NCBI GenBank assembly: GCA_021790715.1
Contig: JAJYGK010000207.1
Span: 1 to 6,083, forward strand
Direction: 5' to 3'
From: Chloroflexota bacterium
Lineage (GTDB): Bacteria; Chloroflexota; Limnocylindria; Limnocylindrales; CSP1-4
DNA: 6,083 bases
Below are positions 1 to 6,083 of this stretch, in pieces. A program made the position numbers and the translations under genes. The notes beneath the pieces were generated by a model. It was not told where the DNA came from, ran no database searches, and saw only the letters and a list, made by a program, of their open reading frames with translations. The stretch's first letter is position 1; each line of letters opens with the position of its first letter.

Positions 1-876
1 GCTCGCCTGCCCGGCCTCGAGGGCCTCGCGCAGCCGGGCGGCGAAGGCATCGGGATCGCCGCCCTGTCCCCACTCGGGGGGAAGGAAGCCGGCGTGCCCG
101 CCGGGGAACGTCACCGGCGTCGTCCCGAGCCGCTCGGCCAGTGCGGCCGTCGTGCGGCCGGTGAGCACCCTGCTCGACTCCGCGCCGACCCCGAGCACGA
201 CGCGGGTGGGCGCCGCTCGGAGCGCGTCGACGTGGGGTGCGTAGTGGCTGCACGAGATCATGTTCTGGCCCACGAGCGGGTCGTCGCGGGAGCCGTCGTC
301 CTCGGCTGGCATGCCGAACGTGGCCGGGTCGGGCGCCGGTCGGGAGGCGAAGTCGGCCGGGATCGGGCCCTCGTGGCTGACGAGCGCGATGAACTTCGCC
401 ATCGCCGGCCCGCGGCCGTTGCGCAGGTACGTCTCGTGGATGTCGACGTTCGCGGCGAGCGCCGCCTCGCGATCGGGCAGCAGCTGCGAGAGCGGCGGTT
501 CGTGCGCCACCAGGGTCCGCACGTCGCCGGGGTGGCGCGCCACCAGGGCCAGCGCGTTCACCGCGCCGCCGCTCGAGGCGAAGAGGTCGACCGGGCCTCC
601 GCCGACGGCCCCGATCAGCCGGTGCAGGTCGTCGGCATGCTCCTCGGGCGTGGAGATGGCGGCACCGTCCGTACGCCGGCTGCGGTCCGCGCCGCGCGGG
701 TCGTAGGTCACGACGGTGCGGTCGGGAAACCGGTCGGCCAGTGCCCCGAAGCCGCTGGCGCCCATCGGCGAACCGATCAGCAGGAGCGGCGGCTCCGTGG
801 TCGAGTCGGCCGGTCGCACGTCGTATGTCAGCAGGGCGCCGGGAACGTCCAGCGTCCGCGTGGTAGACGTCGTCAT
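1..876 (-). CDS. Alpha/beta-fold hydrolase, 3' end outside the window
   Basis: Read from ATG at 876-874, this frame runs 292 codons to the left edge without a stop, so only the extreme C-terminus is missing. The protein has an alpha/beta hydrolase layout. Residues 31-43 (LLLIGSPMGASGF) form the first strand and oxyanion region. YDPRGADRS (58-66) is the loop after the second strand. FASSGG (99-104) is the nucleophile elbow with Ser102 as likely nucleophile, and GGHAGF (259-264) holds the catalytic His261. The acid is unclear; Glu233 in VGAES is a candidate. The elbow has Ala where most families have the first Gly of GxSxG. There is no signal peptide, so it is probably cytoplasmic. The start is supported by a GGGGGGAA purine run about seven bases upstream. 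Substrate cannot be told; esterase, lipase or haloperoxidase-like activity are all possible. It is transcribed away from the neighbouring 1059 gene. Confidence 0.88.
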   Translation of the reverse strand, partial: MTTSTTRTLDVPGALLTYDVRPADSTTEPPLLLIGSPMGASGFGALADRFPDRTVVTYDPRGADRSRRTDGAAISTPEEHADDLHRLIGAVGGGPVDLFASSGGAVNALALVARHPGDVRTLVAHEPPLSQLLPDREAALAANVDIHETYLRNGRGPAMAKFIALVSHEGPIPADFASRPAPDPATFGMPAEDDGSRDDPLVGQNMISCSHYAPHVDALRAAPTRVVLGVGAESSRVLTGRTTAALAERLGTTPVTFPGGHAGFLPPEWGQGGDPDAFAARLREALEAGQAS

Positions 877-951
877 GCGAGTTCCCCCCAGGTGCGATGG
901 CGGTTCCGCCTGCTCACGCCCGCGCGGATCCCGCCACGAGTCGAAGCGCGA

Positions 952-980
952 AGACTACCGGTCGGCACCGTCCCGGACAA
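952..980 (-). promoter_or_regulatory. Promoter for the alpha/beta hydrolase
   Basis: Read on the minus strand, a -35 box TTGTCC (980-975) is followed by exactly 17 bases and a -10 box TAGTCT (957-952). This fits a housekeeping sigma factor of the actinobacterial type, whose -10 is commonly TANNNT. The predicted transcription start near 945 leaves an untranslated leader of about 68 bases before the ATG at 876. The call rests on motif match and spacing only. Confidence 0.45.
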
Positions 981-1034
981 TCCCTGCGCCCGGCGCCGAA
1001 CGTGCCGCCTGGAACCCGATGCCTCCCGATGCCC

Positions 1035-1052
1035 TAGGCTGGCCGCAGGAGG
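1035..1052 (+). promoter_or_regulatory. -10-like box and strong ribosome binding site for the 1059 gene
   Basis: A perfect AGGAGG at 1047-1052 sits six bases before the ATG at 1059 and fixes that start. TAGGCT at 1035-1040 matches the actinobacterial -10 form TANNNT. If it is used, transcription would begin around 1047 and the leader would be only about a dozen bases. No good TTGACA-like box lies 16-18 bases upstream; the sequence there is GGAACCC. The ribosome binding site is solid, the promoter is weak. Confidence 0.5.
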
Positions 1053-1058
1053 TCGCCG

Positions 1059-1745
1059 ATGCCGCTGCGCACCGTGATCGAACGGGGACCGAAGGGGAAG
1101 AAGGCGGTTGCCTTCGCCGTCGACTGGCCGGGCTGGAGCCGCGGCGCGAAGACCGCGGACGAGGCGCTGGCGACCCTGGAGGGGTATCGAGAGCGCTACC
1201 GCCCGGTGGCCGTCCTGGCGGGCCTGGGCGGCGAGTTCGACGCATCCGGGCCCCTCGACGTCGTCGAGGAGCAGGCCGGCACCGGATCGACCGACTTCTG
1301 GGGCATCTCCTACGTGCCGAGCTCGCTCGAGCGTGGACCGATGGACGAGGAGGCGCTCGAGCGCAAGCTCGCGCTGCTCCGGGCCTGCTGGGCGTACTTC
1401 GACGGCATCGCCGCCCGGGTCTCGCCCGAGATGCGCAGGGGCCCGCGCGGCGGCGGCCGCGACCGCGACACGATCGTCCGCCACACGGTCCGCACCGAGA
1501 GCGAGTACTTCGCGAGGCAGGTGGGGCTGCGGATCCCGGAGCGCGCCGCGCTCACACCGGATGGCCTGCGGGCACACCGGGCGTCGTACCTCGAGGCGAT
1601 GCGCGCGTACCGACGCGGCGAGGTGAAGCGGCCGATGCGCTCGTGGACGCTGCCCTTCCTCATCCGCCACTCGGCGTACCACACGATGGACCACGCCTGG
1701 GAGATGGAGGACAAGGATCTGTCGGCGGAACCGCCCGTCGGCTGA
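1059..1745 (+). CDS. Uncharacterised DinB-like protein with HicB-like N-terminus
   Basis: This 228-residue protein starts at the ATG with a perfect AGGAGG six bases upstream. Residues 16-42 (VAFAVDWPGWSRGAK, then TADEAL) resemble the small beta-rich HicB-type domain, in which a D-x-PG turn is followed by G-x-T-x-EEAL. After a linker containing STDFWGISY (77-85), the rest is mostly helical and looks like a DinB/YfiT four-helix bundle. His142 lies in one helix, and the C-terminal helix carries His204, His208 and His212 at four-residue spacing (RHSAYHTMDHAWEMED, 203-218). Such histidines bind a divalent metal in DinB-fold proteins. DinB-fold enzymes include bacillithiol and mycothiol transferases, but I cannot assign an activity here. 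No signal peptide or membrane segment is present. It appears to be a single-gene unit, with 189 bases before the next gene. The reading frame is very likely real; the family assignment is by eye. Confidence 0.82.
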   Translation: MPLRTVIERGPKGKKAVAFAVDWPGWSRGAKTADEALATLEGYRERYRPVAVLAGLGGEFDASGPLDVVEEQAGTGSTDFWGISYVPSSLERGPMDEEALERKLALLRACWAYFDGIAARVSPEMRRGPRGGGRDRDTIVRHTVRTESEYFARQVGLRIPERAALTPDGLRAHRASYLEAMRAYRRGEVKRPMRSWTLPFLIRHSAYHTMDHAWEMEDKDLSAEPPVG

Positions 1746-1757
1746 CCGCCGGCGGCA

Positions 1758-1771
1758 CGGCCGTTCGGCCG
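1758..1771 (+). terminator. Small hairpin after the DinB-like gene
   Basis: CGGCC-GTTC-GGCCG forms a five-base-pair GC stem with a four-base loop, 12 bases after the stop codon. No T-tract follows, so it is not a classical intrinsic terminator. In such GC-rich DNA a stem this short can occur by chance. Confidence 0.2.
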
Positions 1772-1826
1772 GATGCTCACCGCGACCCGGAGCCGCGTCG
1801 TGGAGGGACCGGCCGGGCCGCTGCGG

Positions 1827-1928
1827 TACGATCCGCGCCACTCACCGGGGTGACGCGGCCCGTCCCCGCGGACAGTGCACGGGACCGCCGGCAGCGCCCC
1901 TCGGATCCATCGCGGACAGCGGAGGAGG
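1827..1928 (+). promoter_or_regulatory. Leader of the acyl-CoA synthetase gene: possible -10 box and ribosome binding site
   Basis: TACGAT at 1827-1832 is a good -10 match (TANNNT), though no clear -35 box stands 16-18 bases upstream. GGAGGAGG at 1921-1928 lies six bases before ATG 1935 and sets the start there rather than at an in-frame ATG at 1875, which has no comparable site. Between them is a leader of roughly 90 bases. It contains a GTCC-CCGC-GGAC hairpin (1862-1873) and a nine-base direct repeat CGCGGACAG at 1867-1875 and 1911-1919. The ribosome binding site is secure; the promoter and any role of the repeats are tentative. Confidence 0.4.
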
Positions 1929-1934
1929 CTGCCG

Positions 1935-3677
<1,743 letters not shown>

Positions 3678-3717
3678 CCCGACGCGGCACGGGGACGCGG
3701 CACGGGGACGTGTCGGG
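3678..3717 (+). terminator. Hairpin directly after the acyl-CoA synthetase stop
   Basis: CCCGACGCG (3678-3686) pairs with CGTGTCGGG (3709-3717) to give a nine-base-pair stem with one G-T wobble and a 22-base loop, starting immediately after the TAG. No T-run follows, so it would be an atypical terminator, perhaps an RNA-stabilising 3' end or a Rho-assisted one. Position and stem length support the call. The stem encloses, and partly consists of, the 13-bp tandem repeats. Confidence 0.35.
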
Positions 3718-3718
3718 G
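3682..3718. repeat. 13-bp tandem repeat, two perfect copies and one degenerate
   Basis: ACGCGGCACGGGG occurs at 3682-3694 and again, identical, at 3695-3707. A shortened, changed copy ACGTGTCGGGG follows at 3708-3718. The array is non-coding and lies between the synthetase stop and the next promoter. It could have arisen by slippage or could be a protein-binding repeat; nothing in the sequence decides this. Confidence 0.8.
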
Positions 3719-3741
3719 CCCAGCTTCGGTGCCTGCGTGAC

Positions 3742-3770
3742 TTGACGAACGTCCTCCGACGCGCTTTAGT
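3742..3770 (+). promoter_or_regulatory. Strong promoter of the DsbA-fold/CcdA operon
   Basis: TTGACG (3742-3747) is followed by exactly 17 bases and then TTTAGT (3765-3770), five of six and four of six matches to the general bacterial -35 and -10 boxes. This is the best promoter in the window. It predicts transcription from about 3777 and a leader of about 57 bases before GTG 3834. The local AT content is also visibly higher than in the surrounding DNA. Confidence 0.6.
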
Positions 3771-3771
3771 T

Positions 3772-3801
3772 GGCTGGTTGCGCAACTGCGCAATAACAGC
3801 C
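3772..3801. promoter_or_regulatory. Imperfect dyad (candidate operator) at the transcription start
   Basis: The core arms TTGCGCA (3778-3784) and TGCGCAA (3787-3793) are perfect inverted repeats two bases apart. Outer arms GGCTG (3772-3776) and CAGCC (3797-3801) extend the dyad, with one unpaired base on the left and three on the right. Within it, GTTGCGCAAC (3777-3786) is itself a perfect 10-bp palindrome, and TGCGCA occurs twice, eight bases apart. It begins one base after the -10 box and covers the expected start, the classic place for a repressor to block transcription. As RNA it could also fold near the 5' end of the leader. The regulator is unknown and not encoded in the window. Confidence 0.45.
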
Positions 3802-3823
3802 GCCTGCCGGGGGACGGGCGGAC

Positions 3824-3833
3824 GGAGGGTACC
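3824..3833 (+). promoter_or_regulatory. Ribosome binding site fixing a GTG start
   Basis: GGAGGG at 3824-3829 stands four bases before GTG 3834. The spacing is slightly short but usable, and the site supports the GTG rather than any later start. A start here also supplies the basic N-terminal tail expected ahead of the membrane anchor. Confidence 0.6.
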
Positions 3834-4598
3834 GTGGCTCGCCGCGCCAAGCGTCGTCAACCGTTCTCGCCTCCCGCCGCGCGCGCCGTGGACGCGCCGA
3901 CGCCGCGCCCGGTCGCGCGCCCTCCGCAGCGTTCCATCGGTGCGCGGTTGTCGCGCTGGGCGTTCCCGGCGTTCCTGGGCGTGGCGGCCGTCGCGGCGGC
4001 GGCGATCGTGGTGGCCGGCCTGGGCCGGGCAGCGGCGCCGGTTGCGCACGTCGTGCGGCCGGTGGAGGGCTCGGCAACTGCGCCCGTCACGATCGCCGAG
4101 TACTCGGACTTCCAGTGCGACTACTGCGGGCAGTGGGCGCGGACGGTCGAGCCGGAGCTGCAGGCGCAGTACATCGACACCGGCATCGTCCGCTTCGAGT
4201 GGCACGACATGGCCTGGGAAGGCCCGGAGTCGGAGGCCGCGGCCAACGCGGCCCGGTGCGCCGGCGACCAGGGGCAGTTCTGGGCGTACCACGACCTCCT
4301 GTACCGGTCGCAGGGCCCGCTGAACAGCGGCGCCTTCTCCGCCGCCCACCTGAAGGCGTTCGGCGCCAAGCTCGGGCTCGACACGAAGACGTTCGACGCC
4401 TGCGTCGACGCGAACACGTACGGCTCGGCGATCCAGGCCGACCTTGCGGCGGCGACCCAGCTCGGGATCAATGGCACGCCCACGTTCATCGTCAACGGGC
4501 AGCGGCTCGTCGGTGATCAGCCGCTCTCGGCCTTCGCGGCCCTGATCGGTACCCCGCCGCCGGCCACGCCCTCGCCGACCCCGGCGCCGTCGCGGTGA
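3834..4598 (+). CDS. Membrane-anchored DsbA-fold thiol-disulfide oxidoreductase
   Basis: This 254-residue protein should work outside the membrane on protein disulfides. It has a basic, proline-rich cytoplasmic tail (1-41) and one membrane segment (about 43-65, WAFPAFLGVAAVAAAAIVV). A thioredoxin-like domain of the DsbA/BdbD (Thioredoxin_4) type follows from about residue 74. The redox site is YSDFQCDYCGQW with Cys95 and Cys98, and GTPTF (214-218) holds the usual cis-proline Pro216. Two more cysteines, Cys142 (AARCAGDQGQFWAYHDLLY) and Cys190 (FDACVD), lie where many bacterial relatives carry a second disulfide. A Pro/Thr/Ser tail ends the protein. The site is CDYC rather than the CPxC of typical DsbA. 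The gene overlaps the CcdA-like gene by four bases, so the two products probably work together. Whether it oxidises, isomerises or reduces its substrates is open; the CcdA partner favours reduction or isomerisation. Confidence 0.9.
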   Translation: MARRAKRRQPFSPPAARAVDAPTPRPVARPPQRSIGARLSRWAFPAFLGVAAVAAAAIVVAGLGRAAAPVAHVVRPVEGSATAPVTIAEYSDFQCDYCGQWARTVEPELQAQYIDTGIVRFEWHDMAWEGPESEAAANAARCAGDQGQFWAYHDLLYRSQGPLNSGAFSAAHLKAFGAKLGLDTKTFDACVDANTYGSAIQADLAAATQLGINGTPTFIVNGQRLVGDQPLSAFAALIGTPPPATPSPTPAPSR

Positions 4599-5410
4599 TC
4601 GCGCTCGTCGCCTTCGTCGGCGGCCTGCTCTCGCTCTTCAGTCCCTGCTCGGCGATGCTCCTGCCGGCCTTCTTCGCCTACGCGTTCCCGTCGCCGGCGC
4701 GACTCGCGCTGCGCACGGCGGTCTTCTACGCCGGCATGCTCGTCGTGCTGGTGCCGATGGGCATCGGCGCGGGATCGCTCGGCGGCGCCCTCCTGCAGGA
4801 GCGCGGGCCGCTGATGCTCCTGGCCGGCATCGTGCTCGTCGCGATCGGCGTCCTGCAGTTCGTGCGCGGCGGGTTCGAGATCGGCCCGTCGGGCGCGTGG
4901 CGGCCGATGAGCGCAGAACGGGCGGCCAGCACGTTCGTGCTCGGGCTCGGATACGGCCTCGGCGGGTTCTGTGCCGGGCCGATCCTCGGCGCGATCCTGA
5001 CGCTGGCCGCGACGTCCGGCGGTGCTCTGCCGGGCGCGCTGCTGCTGGCCGTCTACGCGGCCGGGATGGCCGCGCCGCTGTTCGCGCTGGCGCTCGTCTG
5101 GGACCGGCTCGGCGCGCGCTGGCGGGGTCGGCTGCGCGGCAGGGAGATCCGGATCGGGCCGATCCAGCGCCACTCCTCGACTGTCGTCTCCAGCGTGCTG
5201 TTCGTGGTGCTGGGGATCGGGTTCATCGCGTTCCCCGGCACGAACCCCCTGGCCGGCGTGTACACCGCGCTCGGCCTCGACACGGGCGTGCTCCAGCTCG
5301 AGGCGGACATCCAGTCGCTCTCCGTCGATCCGGTGATGGGCATCGCGGTGCTCGCCGTGGCGGTCGTGCTCGCGGCCGTCGCCGTGTCGCGACACCGGCG
5401 GGCCGCCTGA
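4595..5410 (+). CDS. CcdA/DsbD-family transmembrane thiol-electron transporter
   Basis: This 271-residue membrane protein is expected to carry electrons from cytoplasmic thioredoxin to an extracytoplasmic thiol protein. I count seven hydrophobic segments, at about residues 5-31, 41-63, 71-91, 111-139, 146-170, 195-215 and 247-265. The two redox cysteines of the family are present: Cys18 in FSPCSAMLLP in the first segment and Cys126 in GGFCAGPILGA in the fourth. CcdA usually has six segments and is somewhat shorter, so the seventh segment and the roughly 30-residue loop before it are an extension. The GTG start shares GTGA with the upstream stop and has no visible ribosome binding site, which suggests coupled translation. 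A later start at Met21 would remove Cys18 and is unlikely. The partner gene favours a role in thiol-disulfide exchange; cytochrome c maturation is possible, but no cytochrome gene is in view. Confidence 0.9.
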   Translation: MIALVAFVGGLLSLFSPCSAMLLPAFFAYAFPSPARLALRTAVFYAGMLVVLVPMGIGAGSLGGALLQERGPLMLLAGIVLVAIGVLQFVRGGFEIGPSGAWRPMSAERAASTFVLGLGYGLGGFCAGPILGAILTLAATSGGALPGALLLAVYAAGMAAPLFALALVWDRLGARWRGRLRGREIRIGPIQRHSSTVVSSVLFVVLGIGFIAFPGTNPLAGVYTALGLDTGVLQLEADIQSLSVDPVMGIAVLAVAVVLAAVAVSRHRRAA

Positions 5411-5443
5411 CCATCGCCCGCCCGCTCCGCTCGGCGCGCCGGG

Positions 5444-5510
5444 GGCACGCCTCCCGGAACCGGCACGCCGCCCGGGACAAGCGGTCTGCCCGAACCGGCA
5501 CGCCGCCCGG
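5444..5510. repeat. Three copies of GGCACGCC(T/G)CCCGG
   Basis: The 14-base unit occurs at 5444-5457 (with T at the ninth base), 5462-5475 and 5497-5510. The last two belong to a longer exact 19-base repeat, GAACCGGCACGCCGCCCGG, at 5457-5475 and 5492-5510, starting 35 bases apart. All copies lie in the non-coding gap between the convergent ccdA-like and SDR genes. The rest of the gap (5411-5554) shows no gene. Confidence 0.75.
5452..5477. terminator. Hairpin between convergent genes, possible bidirectional terminator
   Basis: TCCCGG (5452-5457) pairs with CCGGGA (5472-5477). Inside it CGGC (5461-5464) pairs with GCCG (5467-5470), leaving a small internal loop. The structure reads equally on both strands, and it sits 42 bases after the ccdA-like stop and about 77 bases after the SDR stop. 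There is no T-tract on either side. It overlaps the first two repeat units. Confidence 0.3.
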
Positions 5511-5554
5511 AGCTGCGAGGCACCGGGCCCGGCCGCGCGCGCCCCCCGTGCGGG

Positions 5555-6083
5555 TCAGCCCATGGCGGACCGCCGCCGCAGCCAGTCGACGAAGCGCACC
5601 CTCCCGAGCGTGGCCGCACCGCGCGGCGTGTTGTCCCCCGCACGGTAGCCCTCGAGCACCGCCGGGACCCACGCGGGCACCGCCGGCACCGGGTCCTCAC
5701 CCGCCGGCGCCGAGTCCGCGTCCGCCGGCGCGGGGGATCGGGCGCGGACGCCCGGGGGATCGGGCGCACCGGGTCCGGCCCACGAACCGGCCGACCCCCG
5801 GAGGAAGGCGTCGAGGGGCACCGGAACGAGCGCCGCCGGCCGGCCCGAATCGGCCAGCCACGCCGCCGCGATCTCGCCGAGCGTCAGCACCTCGGGGCCC
5901 GCGATCTCGGGCGCGTCGCCCAGGGGCTCGCCGAGGGCGATCTCGACGAGCCGGTCCGCGACCTCGCGCTCGTCGACCGGCTGGAAGCGCAGGTCCGCGA
6001 CGATCGGGGACGGGACCGGCAGCGATGCCGGCGCGGCGACCAGGCGCTCGACGAACGAGTGGAACTGCGCGACCCGGACGATC
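5555..6083 (-). CDS. NmrA-like/atypical SDR NAD(P)-binding protein, 5' end outside the window
   Basis: The frame enters from the right edge and stops at TGA 5557-5555, giving the last 175 residues. The N-terminal Rossmann glycine motif is off the window. The visible part matches the substrate-side half of atypical SDRs of the NmrA/NAD(P)H-binding type. RVAQFHSFVERL (3-14) is followed by LRFQPVDEREVADRLVEIAL (31-50), the usual loop in which the product is checked and a helix begins. Then come GPEVLTLGEIAAAWL (62-76) and a final GRVRFVDWL (160-168). Between about residues 96 and 142 lies a Pro/Ala/Asp/Gly-rich low-complexity stretch that close relatives normally lack; it coincides with a DNA repeat array. 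The frame stays open through it and the family's C-terminal motif follows, so the gene looks intact. Reaction and substrate are unknown. An internal GTG at 5890 is not the likely start. Confidence 0.8.
   Translation of the reverse strand, partial: IVRVAQFHSFVERLVAAPASLPVPSPIVADLRFQPVDEREVADRLVEIALGEPLGDAPEIAGPEVLTLGEIAAAWLADSGRPAALVPVPLDAFLRGSAGSWAGPGAPDPPGVRARSPAPADADSAPAGEDPVPAVPAWVPAVLEGYRAGDNTPRGAATLGRVRFVDWLRRRSAMG
5680..5767. repeat. Coding minisatellite inside the SDR gene
   Basis: Three consecutive 21-base units begin with CCGCCGGC at 5680, 5701 and 5722. The second and third share their first ten bases. A 15-base repeat, CGGGGGATCGGGCGC, overlaps the third unit at 5731-5745 and recurs at 5753-5767, 22 bases on. 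The 21-base period keeps the reading frame (seven residues, SPAPADA/DSAPAGE/DPVPAVP on the protein). The 22-base one is read in two different frames. Confidence 0.7.

Noticed and set aside
94..1077. Plus-strand open frame opposite the hydrolase
   Set aside because: Composition is typical of an antisense shadow. The minus-strand frame shows a complete alpha/beta hydrolase motif order and runs open to the window edge.
1059..1200. HicA/HicB toxin-antitoxin system
   Set aside because: Only a HicB-like stretch is present. It is fused to a larger protein and no small HicA-like toxin gene lies beside it.
1875..1934. Twenty-residue N-terminal extension of the acyl-CoA synthetase from ATG 1875
   Set aside because: The added residues are Arg-rich and unlike the family. 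A strong GGAGGAGG site directly precedes ATG 1935.
3742..3833. Small upstream peptide beginning at the TTG/ATG region near 3742
   Set aside because: The sequence there is better explained as a promoter and dyad. No ribosome binding site precedes it, and the frame runs on as a shadow of the DsbA-fold gene.
4517..5395. Minus-strand open frame opposite the CcdA-like gene
   Set aside because: Highly charged, Glu/Arg/His-rich product that mirrors hydrophobic codons of the real membrane protein; no motifs.
5444..5510. CRISPR-like array
   Set aside because: Only two exact 19-base copies and one shorter variant, with unequal spacers of 4 and 21 bases between the 14-base units and no cas genes.
5555..5890. 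Short 111-residue gene starting at GTG 5890
   Set aside because: The frame continues open to the right edge with family-typical SDR sequence, so this is the tail of a longer gene.

Overview
The window is very GC-rich (about 70 percent by eye, not counted). It uses GTG as well as ATG starts, strong AGGAGG-type ribosome binding sites and TANNNT-like -10 boxes. The gene types are soil-actinobacterial: an NmrA-like atypical SDR, a MACS-type acyl-CoA synthetase, and a DsbA-fold/CcdA pair. I infer a member of Actinomycetota, possibly a deep soil lineage such as Thermoleophilia. That lineage is a guess; no rRNA or other phylogenetic marker is present. I see no mobile element, CRISPR array, tRNA or rRNA.

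Layout, left to right. 1-876 (-): an alpha/beta hydrolase whose last codons lie beyond the left edge. 877-1058: a divergent promoter region with a good minus-strand TTGTCC-17-TAGTCT promoter. 1059-1745 (+): an uncharacterised 228-residue protein with a HicB-like N-terminal stretch and a DinB-like, histidine-rich C-terminus. 1935-3677 (+): a full-length AMP-forming acyl-CoA synthetase, followed directly by a hairpin that encloses a 13-bp tandem repeat. 3742-3801: a strong promoter (TTGACG-17-TTTAGT) with a long dyad at its expected transcription start. 3834-4598 and 4595-5410 (+): a membrane-anchored DsbA-fold thiol oxidoreductase and a CcdA-type membrane protein, overlapping by four bases. 5411-5554: a repeat-rich convergent intergenic region. 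5555 to the right edge (-): the C-terminal part of an NmrA-like NAD(P)-binding protein carrying an in-frame repeat expansion.

The one clear functional unit is the two-gene thiol-disulfide module at 3742-5410. The membrane CcdA-like protein probably passes electrons across the membrane to the DsbA-fold partner, in a layout reminiscent of ScsB/ScsC. Its expression looks controlled at the dyad. The other genes are single transcription units with no evident pathway link. I do not see a wholly new system. The items most worth a second look are the dyad-controlled redox pair, the orphan HicB-like/DinB-like protein, and the coding minisatellite in the SDR.
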